NCBI RefSeq assembly: GCF_044068625.1
Contig: NZ_JBIPKH010000016.1
Location: 1 to 64,000 of the forward strand
Origin: Desulfurivibrio sp044068625
Lineage (GTDB): Bacteria > Desulfobacterota > Desulfobulbia > Desulfobulbales > Desulfurivibrionaceae
DNA: 64,000 nucleotides
Direction: 5' to 3'
Part shown: piece after piece, positions 28,909-38,659 of the stretch
Layout: each line of letters opens with the position of its first letter
How positions within the stretch are numbered: the first letter of the stretch is position 1
Notes under the pieces: model-generated
What the model saw: only the letters and a program-made list of their open reading frames with translations
Database searches by the model: none
What the model was told of the DNA's origin: nothing
Program-made: the position numbers and the translations under genes

Positions 28909-30372
28909 ATGCCGATTCTGATCCACAACACCAAAACCAACCGCAAGGAACCGCTCCAGCCCCTGGAAGAGGGACATGTTAAAATGTACGTCTGCGGGAT
29001 CACCGCCTACGACTACTGTCATATCGGCCATGCCCGTTCGGCCCTGGTCTTTGACCTGATCTACCGCTACCTGCGTTATCGGGGCTACCGGGTAACCTTC
29101 GTCCGCAACTTTACCGACATCGACGACAAGATCATCAAGAGGGCCCGGGAGCAGCAGACCACCTGCGAGGAGCTTTCCCAACGCTTCATCCGCCTGTTCC
29201 ACGAGGACATGGCCGCCCTGGGCACCGCTCCCCCCACCCTGGAGCCGCTGGCCACCGAGCACCTGCCGGAGATGATCGACCTGATCGGAGAGCTGATCGC
29301 CAAGGGCCTGGCCTATCCCTTGGATGGCGACGTTTACTTCCGGGTCCGGAACTTTACCGACTATGGGGCCCTCTCCGGCCGGGCCCTGGAGGATATGCAG
29401 GCCGGGGCCCGGGTCTCGGTCAACGAAAAGAAGGAAGACCCGATGGATTTCGCCCTCTGGAAGGGGAGCAAACCGGGAGAGCCCGCCTGGGGAAGCCCAT
29501 GGGGGCCGGGCCGGCCCGGCTGGCACATCGAATGCTCGGCCATGGGCCGCAAGTACCTGGGGGACACCTTCGATATCCACGGCGGCGGCAAGGACCTGGT
29601 CTTCCCCCACCACGAAAACGAAATCGCCCAGAGCGAGGGAGCCACCGACAAGCCTTTTGCCAAGCTATGGATTCACCACGGCTTTGTGACCATCAAGGAT
29701 GAAAAGATGTCCAAGTCCCTGGGCAACTTTCTTACCATCCGTGACGTCTTGAGCCGCTATCCGGCGGAAGCCCTGCGACTGCTGGTCTTCTCCACCCACT
29801 ATCGCAACCCCCTGGACTATTCAGAGGCGGCCATGGCCGATGCCGAGGCGGGACTGACCAGGCTTTACGCCGCCCTGGCCGCCCTGGCCGATCTGCCGAC
29901 CGCCGGCGACCCCCAGGCCCCCTCGGTGGTAAACGCCAAGGACCGGGATAAGCTGGCCCAGCTTGCCACCGCCTTCACCCAGGCCATGGATATCGACTTC
30001 AACAGCGCCCTGGCCCTGGGGCGGATCTTCGACGCGGTCAAGATCATCAACAAGATCCACCAGGCCCTGCCCGCGGCACCGGCGACCGCCGACCTGGACC
30101 TGCTGCAAAACGCCGCCGCCACCATCCGGGAACTGACCGGAATTCTCGGTCTGTTGCGGGAGGAGCCCCAGCAATATCTGCAGCGGCGGCGGCAACGGAA
30201 ACTGGCGGCCCTGGGCATCGAGCCGGCGGAGATCGAAACATTGCTGCAGCAGCGGCTGACGGCCCGCCAAACTAAAAACTGGGCCGAAGCCGACCGGGTC
30301 CGGGATCGGTTGCTGGCCTGGGGCATCGCCATCAAGGACGGGCCCCAGGGCACCGTCTGGGATATCCAGTAG
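28909..30372 (+). CDS. cysS: Cysteinyl-tRNA synthetase
   Basis: A 487-residue class I synthetase. HIGHARSALVFDLI holds the HIGH motif, MSKSLGNFLTIRD the KMSKS loop, and GWHIECSAMG and HGGGKDLVFPHHENE carry zinc and substrate ligands. The C-terminal DALR-like helices and anticodon domain are complete. Confidence 0.97.
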   Translation: MPILIHNTKTNRKEPLQPLEEGHVKMYVCGITAYDYCHIGHARSALVFDLIYRYLRYRGYRVTFVRNFTDIDDKIIKRAREQQTTCEELSQRFIRLFHEDMAALGTAPPTLEPLATEHLPEMIDLIGELIAKGLAYPLDGDVYFRVRNFTDYGALSGRALEDMQAGARVSVNEKKEDPMDFALWKGSKPGEPAWGSPWGPGRPGWHIECSAMGRKYLGDTFDIHGGGKDLVFPHHENEIAQSEGATDKPFAKLWIHHGFVTIKDEKMSKSLGNFLTIRDVLSRYPAEALRLLVFSTHYRNPLDYSEAAMADAEAGLTRLYAALAALADLPTAGDPQAPSVVNAKDRDKLAQLATAFTQAMDIDFNSALALGRIFDAVKIINKIHQALPAAPATADLDLLQNAAATIRELTGILGLLREEPQQYLQRRRQRKLAALGIEPAEIETLLQQRLTARQTKNWAEADRVRDRLLAWGIAIKDGPQGTVWDIQ

Positions 30373-30412
30373 CCTCCGGCAAGAACAATCCGGCATCCAG
30401 GGGGAGAAGGCA

Positions 30413-31216
30413 ATGCTCAGAAAAGCGGCGGTGGCCCACCAGTTTTATCCAGGCGAACCGGAAACCCTGCACAGGCTGCTCCGGGAGCTGACCCCCGACC
30501 ATCCCCATCCCCGGAAAGCCCTGGCCCTGGTAATGCCCCATGCCGGCTACGTTTATTCGGGGAGAGTGGCCGGGGAGACCGCGGCCCGGGCCGAGATCCC
30601 GCCGGAGGTGATCATCCTGGGGCCCAACCACCAAGGTTTAGGCGCCCCGGCGTCCCTGATGGACCGCGGGACCTGGGAGATGCCCTGGGGAATGGTGCCG
30701 ATCGAGGAAAAGCTGGCGGCGGCGGTTTTGGCCCACTGTCCCGATTTCAGCCCCGACCCGCTGGCCCACCGCCAGGAACACTCCCTGGAGGTGCTGGTCC
30801 CCTTTCTCCATTATCGGCAGGCCGACCTGCGGATCGTGCCCATCTGCCTGGCCCGCAGCGATCTCTCTTTTTGCCGGCGGGCCGGTCGCGGCCTGGCCGC
30901 GGCGATCCGCGCCCACCGACAACCGGTACTACTGGCCGCCAGCAGCGACATGAGCCACTATGAAAGCCGGGCCAGTGCCAGCGCCAAGGACCGCCTGGCC
31001 ATCGACCGGGTGCTGGCCCTTGATCCGGAAGGACTTTACCAGACCGTGGCCGCCCACCGGATCAGCATGTGCGGCGTCATCCCCACCGTTATCACCCTGA
31101 TCGCCGCCCAGGAGCTGGGGGCCAGCCGGGCCGAGCTGGTTCGCTACTGTGACTCCGGAGCGGTTAGCGGCGATCTGGAGCAGGTGGTGGGTTACGCCGG
31201 CTTCATCATCTCCTAG
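30413..31216 (+). CDS. MEMO1/AmmeMemoRadiSam B family protein
   Basis: A 267-residue protein of the MEMO family, related to class III extradiol dioxygenases. Seen: ALVMPHAGYVYSG near residue 37, VIILGPNHQG, HRQEHSLEVLVPFL and SSDMSHYE, which provide the His and other residues around the putative metal pocket. In bacteria this protein is often linked to a radical SAM enzyme and an AMMECR1 protein; neither is adjacent here. Function is unproven. Confidence 0.87.
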   Translation: MLRKAAVAHQFYPGEPETLHRLLRELTPDHPHPRKALALVMPHAGYVYSGRVAGETAARAEIPPEVIILGPNHQGLGAPASLMDRGTWEMPWGMVPIEEKLAAAVLAHCPDFSPDPLAHRQEHSLEVLVPFLHYRQADLRIVPICLARSDLSFCRRAGRGLAAAIRAHRQPVLLAASSDMSHYESRASASAKDRLAIDRVLALDPEGLYQTVAAHRISMCGVIPTVITLIAAQELGASRAELVRYCDSGAVSGDLEQVVGYAGFIIS

Positions 31217-31230
31217 CCGACGGCGGCCAT

Positions 31231-33318
31231 TCAGGGCAGCAGCCGGCGCACCGTCAGGCCAAAGGCGATCAATGGCGCCACCAGCAGATTGGCGACAAAT
31301 AGTATCCTTTTCTGGATAACCGGGTCCCGAACCAGCCGGACAATCTCCTCCCCCAGCTGATCAACCAGCCCCAAGGTGACAAGGGGATAAAGCACCAGCA
31401 GCAGAGCGCTGACCGCCAGTTCCACCACCAGCAGGCGACCGGCAAATACCCCCAGGCTGTCCAGCAGCAGCCGCAGGCGCTCCATCCGTTTGACCAGGGG
31501 GACAAACTCTTTAAGCCGCTCTTCGGCCGTCGCCAGCTTCTCTCGGCCCCTCCTGAGGCTTTCCGCCGCCACCCCCCGGGCCTCCACCAGCATCCGGCGC
31601 GTTGCCCGCAACCTCTTTTCCGCCAAGCGCCAGAAAGACTTATAGGGGTAATCCTGCCAATAGGTCTGCAAACCGTCCCATTCCAAAACCGCCTGGTCGA
31701 TCTGCTCATTGAGACCATCCAGTTTTTCCTCCTGCAGGCGCGGCCCCCCCTGCCGTAAAGCCCGGCTCTTTTCGCTCACATCGGCCAGGTCGTAATATGA
31801 GCGCCGTTGATGCTGCCGCTGTAACCGCTCCAACACCTGGAAATTTTTCTGATAATCCTCGTCCTCGCCATCAAACCACTTCCCCAGGCGCTCATACTCT
31901 TTGGTCGCCGCCGCCAGCTCCTCCTCGGCCCGGGTTTCCACCCGGCGCAAATGGTTGCCGAGCAGATCATCGAGCAACCCCTCGATGGGCAACAGGCTTG
32001 GGTCCAGCAGCAGGTTCATGAAGTAGAGCCGGCTGGCCCCCGCCAGCCCGGAGCTGAGCCGCAGCGTCTCCTCCACCCCCTGCCCCCGGCGAACCGCCGT
32101 CTGGATGCGGCGATAAACGATCTCATGGCAATCGACATAGAGATCGACCATGGCCTGCAGAGCCTGCTCGGCTTTCCAGAGATTACCGGCCAGATCGTGA
32201 TAGCGAGCCAACAGCAGCGCGGAATAGATCTTCTCCTTTTCCACCTCGGCCAGACTGGCGGCGAGTTGAAGGTGGTGCCCCATCTCCTCGAACCGGCCTC
32301 GCTCCAGGGCGACAAAAGCCAGACCAATCGTGGCGCAGAACTGCTTGCCCCCCATGGCCTGATTTTCGGCCAGCAGCAGATTACGGGCCCGCTCCAGTTG
32401 TCCCACCCGCAGACAATCCAGGCCCATCCGCAGATTCCTGTTCTCCAGCTTGACCTGGGCCTTGCCCAGACCGGGCCAGACCGAATGGATGGTGAAGGCG
32501 ATATGGTCAAGATAGCGGGGCTGATAGACCGCGAGCAGATCATAGAAGGAGACCAGGGCCTGCAAGGGGGGATTTTTGCGCAGCTGGGCCAACTCCAGCC
32601 CGGCGGTCAGCAGGGCCTCCAGCTCTTGGCGGCCGACCAGGGCGGCCTGGAAGTTCTCGACCAGGGCCGGCAGGGGTTGGTAACCGACGTCGGGCAGGGA
32701 GAAGGTCGCCATATTGAGCCGTTTGGCCGGACATTTCGACGGATGGTGGTCGCGCAGACCACAATAGAAACAGATATTCTCCCTGCCCTTAGCGGCCAGC
32801 AGGGTCCGGTGGGGGAAAAGCCTTTTCCGCCGCAGGGACTCGGGCCGGGCAAACTCCAGGACGGTAAACTCCCCGGCCCCCTCCCCCATTTGGTGGGGGG
32901 GAACCTGGCGCCCCTGGAGAAGCTTTTCCCACTGCAGTTTAAGGGCCCGGGAAAGATAAAGCTTGTCCGGGGCCAGCTGATCCCAGGCCGAGGCATTGAT
33001 AAAGCGAAAAGAAGGCGCCGCTTCGTTCCGGCTCTCCAAGTGGACCACCAATTGCAACGGCAGGGGGGAGTTTTTGGCGCCCCACCCATATTTTTTGCGG
33101 ATTTTTGTCAGATGTTCGCAGAGAACGGTGACCGCGGTCAGGGGATTGTCATAATTGAAGAGCAGCAGATCCGCCGTGCTGTCTGCCGCCTCCACTCCTC
33201 CGACGGCCAGGGCCCGGCGCAGACCGGTGATCATTTCCGTTCGGCGCTCATCGGGGAGATGACTGAGCTCCTGGATCACCGACCGGACCACCAGCAGGAC
33301 GGGATACCCCTTGAGCAC
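31231..33318 (-). CDS. Unknown 695-residue membrane-anchored protein with CCHC zinc knuckle
   Basis: No family recognised for the whole protein. Residues 1-105 resemble a degenerate nucleotidyl-cyclase-like fold (LLLFNYDNPLTAVTVLCEHL, then LPLQLVVHLE) without visible catalytic residues. Residues 183-196 form an exact CX2CX4HX4C zinc knuckle (CFYCGLRDHHPSKC). Residues 215-480 are TPR-like helices, about 490-640 charged coiled-coil helices, and two transmembrane helices lie at the C-terminus (LLVVELAVSALLLVLYPLV and FVANLLVAPLIAFGL). The GTG at 33318, three bases after the ubiA stop and preceded by GGGAGG, is taken as the start; a frame extension to 33510 lies wholly within ubiA. It is the last gene of the menaquinone operon. 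Confidence 0.72.
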   Translation of the reverse strand: MLKGYPVLLVVRSVIQELSHLPDERRTEMITGLRRALAVGGVEAADSTADLLLFNYDNPLTAVTVLCEHLTKIRKKYGWGAKNSPLPLQLVVHLESRNEAAPSFRFINASAWDQLAPDKLYLSRALKLQWEKLLQGRQVPPHQMGEGAGEFTVLEFARPESLRRKRLFPHRTLLAAKGRENICFYCGLRDHHPSKCPAKRLNMATFSLPDVGYQPLPALVENFQAALVGRQELEALLTAGLELAQLRKNPPLQALVSFYDLLAVYQPRYLDHIAFTIHSVWPGLGKAQVKLENRNLRMGLDCLRVGQLERARNLLLAENQAMGGKQFCATIGLAFVALERGRFEEMGHHLQLAASLAEVEKEKIYSALLLARYHDLAGNLWKAEQALQAMVDLYVDCHEIVYRRIQTAVRRGQGVEETLRLSSGLAGASRLYFMNLLLDPSLLPIEGLLDDLLGNHLRRVETRAEEELAAATKEYERLGKWFDGEDEDYQKNFQVLERLQRQHQRRSYYDLADVSEKSRALRQGGPRLQEEKLDGLNEQIDQAVLEWDGLQTYWQDYPYKSFWRLAEKRLRATRRMLVEARGVAAESLRRGREKLATAEERLKEFVPLVKRMERLRLLLDSLGVFAGRLLVVELAVSALLLVLYPLVTLGLVDQLGEEIVRLVRDPVIQKRILFVANLLVAPLIAFGLTVRRLLP

Positions 33319-33320
33319 CG

Positions 33321-34187
33321 CTAGCCTCCCACGGCCAGGGCCAACCAGGTGGCGGCAAACATCACCAGACTGATCAGGCCGTTCAAGGTGAAGAAAGAGA
33401 GTCGGATTCGGGCCAGGTCGCCGGGGGCAACCACCAGATGCTGGTAAAAGAGGGCGGCGGCGGAGATCAGCAGCCCCAGCCCGAAGGTGTAATGCAGCGC
33501 CATGGTCCACCAGGTACCGACGAAGCAGATAAAGGCCAGGAGATGAAAAAGAATCGCCAGCCGGAAGGCGGTCCGGGCCCCGAAACAGGCCGGCAACGAA
33601 TAGAGGCCGGCGTCGCGGTCGAATTCGGCATCGAGACAGGCGTAAACCGTGTCAAAGCCCGCCACCCAGAGCAGAACCCCCAAGGAGAGCAGCCAGGGAA
33701 AGCCGGCCATGCTCCCGGCCACCGCCACCCAGCCCCCCAGGGGGGAAAGGGCCAGGGCCACCCCCAGCACCAGGTGGCAGAGCCAGGTGAAACGTTTGGT
33801 CAGCGAATAGAGGAAGGTCAGGGCCAAAGCCAGGGGAGAGATCAGCAGCGCCAGGGGGTTGAGCATGGCGCAGGAGAAGAAAAAGATGGCGGCGGCCAGC
33901 AGCACCATGGCCCAGGCCTCGCCCAGCCTGACCGCCCCGGCCGGAATGGCCCGATCGGCGGTGCGGGGGTTGGCGGCATCGAACTTGCGGTCCACGATGC
34001 GGTTGAAGCCCATGGCGGCGGTGCGGGCCGCAACCATGGCCACGATCAGCCAGAAGAGCACGGCAAGGCCAGGCGCCCCCCGCTGGGCCAGGAAGGCCCC
34101 CATCAGGGCAAAGGGCAGCGCGAACACGCTGTGCTCGAACTTGATCATCTCCAGCAGAATTTTCAGCTTCAGCCAAATCTTGCGCAA
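33321..34187 (-). CDS. mqnP: UbiA-family prenyltransferase, probable MqnP
   Basis: A 288-residue membrane prenyltransferase with about eight helices. The two Asp-rich motifs that bind Mg-prenyl diphosphate are NRIVDRKFDAANPRT near residue 65 and DTVYACLDAEFDRDAG near 180. In this operon it most likely prenylates the 1,4-dihydroxy-6-naphthoate ring of the futalosine pathway rather than 4-hydroxybenzoate. That choice rests on context. Confidence 0.88.
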   Translation of the reverse strand: MRKIWLKLKILLEMIKFEHSVFALPFALMGAFLAQRGAPGLAVLFWLIVAMVAARTAAMGFNRIVDRKFDAANPRTADRAIPAGAVRLGEAWAMVLLAAAIFFFSCAMLNPLALLISPLALALTFLYSLTKRFTWLCHLVLGVALALSPLGGWVAVAGSMAGFPWLLSLGVLLWVAGFDTVYACLDAEFDRDAGLYSLPACFGARTAFRLAILFHLLAFICFVGTWWTMALHYTFGLGLLISAAALFYQHLVVAPGDLARIRLSFFTLNGLISLVMFAATWLALAVGG

Positions 34188-34205
34188 CTAACCAGCCTCG
34201 CGAAT

Positions 34206-34763
34206 TTATCCTTGCCAACGCGGCAGATCGGGCACCGTAAACCCGAGCTGCTCCGCCACCCGCCCGGCAAAGGCCCGGGCCAGCTCGCCCAGATCGGCGG
34301 GGCGATGGTAGAAGCCCGGCATCGCCGGACAGATGGTGGCTCCAGCCTCATGGGCCCGCAGCATGTTGGTGAGATGGGTCCGATTGAGCGGGGTTTCCCG
34401 CACCGCCAGCACCAGAGGCCGCCGCTCCTTGAGGGTCACATCGGCGGCCCGCTGGATCAGGTTGCCGCTCAACCCTCCGGCCACCGCCGCCAGGGTGCCC
34501 ATGCTGCAGGGCAGGATCGCCATGCCGGCAAACAGCGCCGAGCCGCTGGAGATCGGAGCGGCAAAATCATTAATCTGGTATTGGCAGGCCACCAGGGTAG
34601 CCAACTCTTCCCGCGCCATCCCCAGCTCCAGCTTAAGCACCTGCTCGCCGGCCGTCGAGATCACCAGGTGAACCTCGACCTCCTGCCGGGACATGATCCG
34701 GAGAAATTCCAGGGCGTAAAGCGAGCCGCTGGCGCCGGTTATCCCCAGAATGATCTTTTTCAT
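34206..34763 (-). CDS. ubiX: Flavin prenyltransferase UbiX
   Basis: A 185-residue flavoprotein making prenylated FMN for UbiD-type decarboxylases. It has ILGITGASGSLYALEFLR at the N-terminus, the FMN site SSGSALFAGMAILPCSMGT and the closing MPGFYHRP. In the futalosine route a UbiD-like decarboxylase needs this cofactor; no ubiD homologue is in this window. It overlaps menG by 4 bases. Confidence 0.93.
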   Translation of the reverse strand: MKKIILGITGASGSLYALEFLRIMSRQEVEVHLVISTAGEQVLKLELGMAREELATLVACQYQINDFAAPISSGSALFAGMAILPCSMGTLAAVAGGLSGNLIQRAADVTLKERRPLVLAVRETPLNRTHLTNMLRAHEAGATICPAMPGFYHRPADLGELARAFAGRVAEQLGFTVPDLPRWQG

Positions 34764-35482
34764 CCCCCCCCCTCCCCCTTGACCCCGACATAAACCGTGA
34801 CGATCCCGAAGGTCAGGGGGCGATAAGATACGGTGGCGAACCCGGCCTCGCCCATCATGGCGGCCAGCTGATCCGGTTCGTAGAAGGCGGCGATGGAGGA
34901 AGCCAGGTATTCGTAGGCGTCCTGGTCGCCGGAAACCAGGCCGGCGATCTTGGGCAGCACCCGGTTGAGATAAAAGTTGTACAACGGTTTAACCACCGGA
35001 TTCTGGGGCCGGGAAAACTCCAGGATCAGCAGTTTACCCCCCGGCTTCAGCACCCGGTGCATCTCGGCAAGCCCCTGCTGGGTGCGGGCCAGGTTGCGAA
35101 CCCCAAAGGCCACGGTCACCCCCCAGACACTGTCACTTATCACCGGAAGCTGCTCGCCGTCCCCGGCCACGGGCAAAATCCGCTGCCGCCGCCGGTCCCG
35201 CCCCATGGCGGCCAGGCCGGCCCGCAGCATATCCTCGCAGAAATCGGCGGCCAGCACCACCCTTTCCGGGGCCTGGCGGGCCAGTTCCAGGGCAAGCGGC
35301 AGGGTGCCGGCGCAGAGATCCAGCACCGGCCCGCGGGGAAAGGCGCGCAACTCCCGGGCCACCACCCAACGCCAGTAGCGGTCAACCTGAAAACTCAGCA
35401 CCGAGTTGAGCAGGTCGTAGCGGGAGCTGATGGCAGCGAACTTGCTCTTTACAAATTTTTTCTTGTCGTCTGGATTATCCAT
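34760..35482 (-). CDS. menG: Demethylmenaquinone methyltransferase
   Basis: A 240-residue SAM methyltransferase of the UbiE/MenG family: FAAISSRYDLLNSVLSF at the start, SAM motif VLDLCAGTLPLALELA, and the family marker VAFGVRNLARTQQGLAEM. It makes menaquinone from demethylmenaquinone. It overlaps both mqnA (8 bases) and ubiX (4 bases). Confidence 0.94.
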   Translation of the reverse strand: MDNPDDKKKFVKSKFAAISSRYDLLNSVLSFQVDRYWRWVVARELRAFPRGPVLDLCAGTLPLALELARQAPERVVLAADFCEDMLRAGLAAMGRDRRRQRILPVAGDGEQLPVISDSVWGVTVAFGVRNLARTQQGLAEMHRVLKPGGKLLILEFSRPQNPVVKPLYNFYLNRVLPKIAGLVSGDQDAYEYLASSIAAFYEPDQLAAMMGEAGFATVSYRPLTFGIVTVYVGVKGEGGG

Positions 35483-36362
35483 GATCCTCGATCTTCAAGG
35501 GCAAGGCGGCGGCCGGAACCTCACCCCGCCCAATCAGTAACTGAAAAAAACGGACCAGACCGGCCTGCTGTTCCCGGTTCAAGTCATAATTCATGCCGGC
35601 CAGATAGCGGCGGCACGCCTCCTGGGAGAGCGGTATCCGGGGAGCCACCTCCCGGCAGATCGCCGGCAGGTCGTCAAGCCCCTCGGTTTGGCAGCGGAGC
35701 AGCTCCCGATGGATCGCGGCCGCCGTCTCCGGCCGCTGCCGCCAAAACTCCTCCCGCACCGCCCAAATCGCGAAGACAAAGGGCAGGCCGGTCCACTGGT
35801 GCCAGATCTCGGCCAGATCGAAACGGTAGGGGAATTCATCGCTCGCGGCCAGCCGCAGGGCCTCGTCGCCGATGGAGAGGAGGGCGGCCAACTCCCCGGC
35901 CCGGCCCGCCGCCTTCTCCGCCTGATAATCGCCAACCCGGTAACGGGGAGCAACCCGCCAGCGATCCTCCAACAGGATCCGGGCCAGGCCCACCGAGGTT
36001 TGAGAGCGGGAACTGAGCAGCAACCTTCGCCCATCCAGTTGATCCAGGGGAAAACGGGAAAAGATGAAAACACTGCCCACCGCCCCGGTGGCGGCAATGG
36101 CCAACCCGCTGAGAATCCGATACTGCTCCGGGTGGCTGGCGTACTCATGGGACGAGACCAGGCCCAGATCCAGCTCGCCGGCATAAAGCAAGCGGTTGAG
36201 GGTGGCGGGGGGGGCCTCGGTCACCCGCCACTGGGGCACCGCCACCGTCCGTTTCCAGGTTTCGTACAGGGGGGCGGTGTTGAGAAAACTGACCATGCCC
36301 AGACGCACGATCCCGCCGGCCTCCCCAGCCCCGGGGCTATTGCTCGCCGTTACTCGATCCAT
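35475..36362 (-). CDS. mqnA: Chorismate dehydratase MqnA
   Basis: A 295-residue periplasmic-binding-protein-like enzyme that dehydrates chorismate to 3-enolpyruvylbenzoate, the entry to the futalosine pathway. LGMVSFLNTAPLY opens the fold, and LYAGELDLGLVSSHEYAS and LLLSSRSQTSVGLARILL match the family. It overlaps its neighbours on both sides. Confidence 0.9.
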   Translation of the reverse strand: MDRVTASNSPGAGEAGGIVRLGMVSFLNTAPLYETWKRTVAVPQWRVTEAPPATLNRLLYAGELDLGLVSSHEYASHPEQYRILSGLAIAATGAVGSVFIFSRFPLDQLDGRRLLLSSRSQTSVGLARILLEDRWRVAPRYRVGDYQAEKAAGRAGELAALLSIGDEALRLAASDEFPYRFDLAEIWHQWTGLPFVFAIWAVREEFWRQRPETAAAIHRELLRCQTEGLDDLPAICREVAPRIPLSQEACRRYLAGMNYDLNREQQAGLVRFFQLLIGRGEVPAAALPLKIEDHG

Positions 36363-37570
36363 TCCAGCCGCACATCACTTCCCGCCGTGGTCAGATATTC
36401 CAGGGCCGCCTCGGGGTCGCAACCCGCCGCCGGACAGGGAACCGCCAGCAGGGATGATTCAACGCCCGGGGCGATCACTCCGGTTTCCTTTTCCCGCCCC
36501 GCCAGCCGAGCCCCGGCCCGGGAAGCCATGGCCAGCACCGTGGCCGGCGCCACCGCCGGATGATCTTCCCGCAGGGTCTGCATCTCCCGCCAGAGGGAGA
36601 AATGGGGGTTGCCGGCCGGACTGTCGGTCCCCAGAGCCGGCAGCATGCCATGTTCCAACAGCAGTTCCAGCGGCGCCTTGCCCACCCCCAGGTAACGGTT
36701 GGCCCCGGGGCAGAGGCAGACCCCGGCCTTACGGTCGGCCAGCAGCGCCACATCCTCCCGGCTGACCCGAACCGCATGAACGCAGAGGGTGCGCTCATCC
36801 AGCAGGCCCAGCCTGTCAAGCCAAACCACGGCACTACAGCCCGGTGGGGGGAAGGCGGCCAGGTCCACTCCCCGCTCCCGTAAAAAATCGGCCATGGGAC
36901 CGCCACCACTGAGCAGGAACTCCTCCTCGGCGGCCGATTCGGCCACATGGATCGGCAACAGGCAACCGGCGGTCCGGGCTCTCTCCTTCAAGGCTTGCAG
37001 CAGCCGAGCCCCGCTGGAGTAAGGAGCGTGACCGGTGCAGCAAAGCTCGGCGGGACAAGCGGCCAACCGGGCCAGGGCGGCTTCCTCCCGCTCCCCGCTC
37101 AGCCCCAGCAGTTCCAAGTGAAACAGGAGCCGGGCCCGGAAATTTCTCCCCACCGTCGCTCCCGCCGGATCGTTGCCGATATCGATCACCGTTCGGCAGC
37201 CGCCGGCGAAAAGCCGGGCCATGGCCAGCATCGCGTCTTCAGGCGCGATGGCCCCGCACTTTTCCCGCTCCGCCAGCAGCCGCCTGATCCAGCCGGTTAT
37301 ATCACCGGGGTCCGGCTGATAATCCCTGGCCAGAAAATCCAGGTGGGCCAACTCCAGGTGGCAGTGGGCGTTGACCAGGGCCGGCAGCAGCACGTGACCA
37401 TCGTAGTCCACCACCTTGGTGGACTCATCGGCCTCACCCCGCAACTCCGCCCAGGGCCCCACCGCCAGCACCCGTTCATCGGCGGTCAGCACCCCTCCGT
37501 CAACCAGGGGTGGGGAGATCACCGGCAGAACCAGCGGCGCCCGGTAAAGATATCGTGTTTCCGTTGCCAT
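36350..37570 (-). CDS. Aminofutalosine deaminase-like amidohydrolase
   Basis: A 406-residue amidohydrolase with the expected metal ligands: NAHCHLELAH (HxH), the HVAES and CVHAVRVS His residues, and GTDSPAGNP (Asp). Position between mqnA and mqnC points to deamination of 6-amino-6-deoxyfutalosine to futalosine. The ATG at 37570 has GGGAG at 8 nt; a GTG 9 bases upstream is less likely. Assignment to this step is inferred from context. Confidence 0.85.
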   Translation of the reverse strand: MATETRYLYRAPLVLPVISPPLVDGGVLTADERVLAVGPWAELRGEADESTKVVDYDGHVLLPALVNAHCHLELAHLDFLARDYQPDPGDITGWIRRLLAEREKCGAIAPEDAMLAMARLFAGGCRTVIDIGNDPAGATVGRNFRARLLFHLELLGLSGEREEAALARLAACPAELCCTGHAPYSSGARLLQALKERARTAGCLLPIHVAESAAEEEFLLSGGGPMADFLRERGVDLAAFPPPGCSAVVWLDRLGLLDERTLCVHAVRVSREDVALLADRKAGVCLCPGANRYLGVGKAPLELLLEHGMLPALGTDSPAGNPHFSLWREMQTLREDHPAVAPATVLAMASRAGARLAGREKETGVIAPGVESSLLAVPCPAAGCDPEAALEYLTTAGSDVRLEWIE

Positions 37571-37600
37571 ATCTTCCACTCCCGCCCTGACGGCCGGGAC

Positions 37601-38659
37601 TCAATCGATCAAGGTGTAATCCATCCGCCGCCGCCGCACCGTGAACCCCGCGCCCTCCACCAGGCGGCGAATCTCCGCTTCCGACAGGCGAAAGCTGACT
37701 CCGGCGGCGGCCACCACATTCTCCTCAATCATGGTGCTGCCGAAATCGTTGGCGCCGAAAAAGAGGGAAAGCTGGGCGATCTTGGGCCCCTGGGTGACCC
37801 ATGAGGCCTGAATGTTGGCCACATTATCGAGAAAAATCCGACTGATGGCCACCATTTTGAGATACTCGAAGGCGGTGGCCTTGGGCCGGCCGGCCAGCGC
37901 GGTGTTAGCGGGCTGGAAGGGCCAGGGAATAAAAGCGGTGAAGCCACCGGTCTGATCCTGGACCCGGCGCAGCCGCTCCAGGTGCTCCAGGCGCTCGGCC
38001 ATGGTTTCGATATGGCCGAACATCATGGTGGCGGTGGTCCGCATTCCCAACTGATGGGCCTCGACCATGATCGCCAGCCACTGATCGGCGCCGCATTTTC
38101 GCGGAGCGATCTCCCGCCGCACCCGGTCGCAGAGAATCTCAGCCCCCCCACCCGGCATGGAATCAAGCCCGGCGGCCTGTAACCGGCTTAAAACCTCCCG
38201 GGTACTCAAACCGGCAAGCTGGGCAAAATGGTGGATCTCCGGGGGGGAAAAACCGTGGATATGGACTCCGTAACCCTTGATAAAACGGAGCAGCTCCTCA
38301 TAAAAGGAGAGGGGCAGCTCCGGATGCAAGCCGCCCTGGAGCAGAATCTGGTTGCCGCCCAAGGCCAGGGTTTCCTCGATCTTCCGTCCCAACTCCTCCC
38401 GGCTGAGGACCGAACCGGCGGCATCTTCCGGGGCCTTGAAAAAGGCGCAAAACTTACAGGCCGAAATACAGATGTCGGTGTAATTGATATTGCGGTCGAT
38501 CACGTAGGTGACCAGGGGCTCGGGATGGAGACGCTGGCGCACCGCGTCGGCCAGCAGGCCCAGTTCCAGCAGTTGGCCATGGTCGGCCAGGATCAGGGCT
38601 TGGGCTGCGGTCAGGCGCTCTCCGGCCAGTACCTTGGCGCCGATCTCAGCCGTCCTCAT
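37601..38659 (-). CDS. mqnC: Cyclic dehypoxanthinyl futalosine synthase MqnC
   Basis: A 352-residue radical SAM enzyme cyclising dehypoxanthine futalosine. The cluster motif is NYTDICISACKFCAF (CxxxCxxC), and GGLHPELPLSFYEELL and MPGGGAEILCDRVR are MqnC/MqnE-type. It overlaps mqnE by 4 bases. Confidence 0.93.
   Translation of the reverse strand: MRTAEIGAKVLAGERLTAAQALILADHGQLLELGLLADAVRQRLHPEPLVTYVIDRNINYTDICISACKFCAFFKAPEDAAGSVLSREELGRKIEETLALGGNQILLQGGLHPELPLSFYEELLRFIKGYGVHIHGFSPPEIHHFAQLAGLSTREVLSRLQAAGLDSMPGGGAEILCDRVRREIAPRKCGADQWLAIMVEAHQLGMRTTATMMFGHIETMAERLEHLERLRRVQDQTGGFTAFIPWPFQPANTALAGRPKATAFEYLKMVAISRIFLDNVANIQASWVTQGPKIAQLSLFFGANDFGSTMIEENVVAAAGVSFRLSEAEIRRLVEGAGFTVRRRRMDYTLID

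Noticed and set aside
33319..33510. N-terminal extension of the 695-residue protein
   Set aside because: It lies wholly inside ubiA, its translation is Arg/Pro-rich without structure, and a GTG with a good ribosome site is present at 33318.
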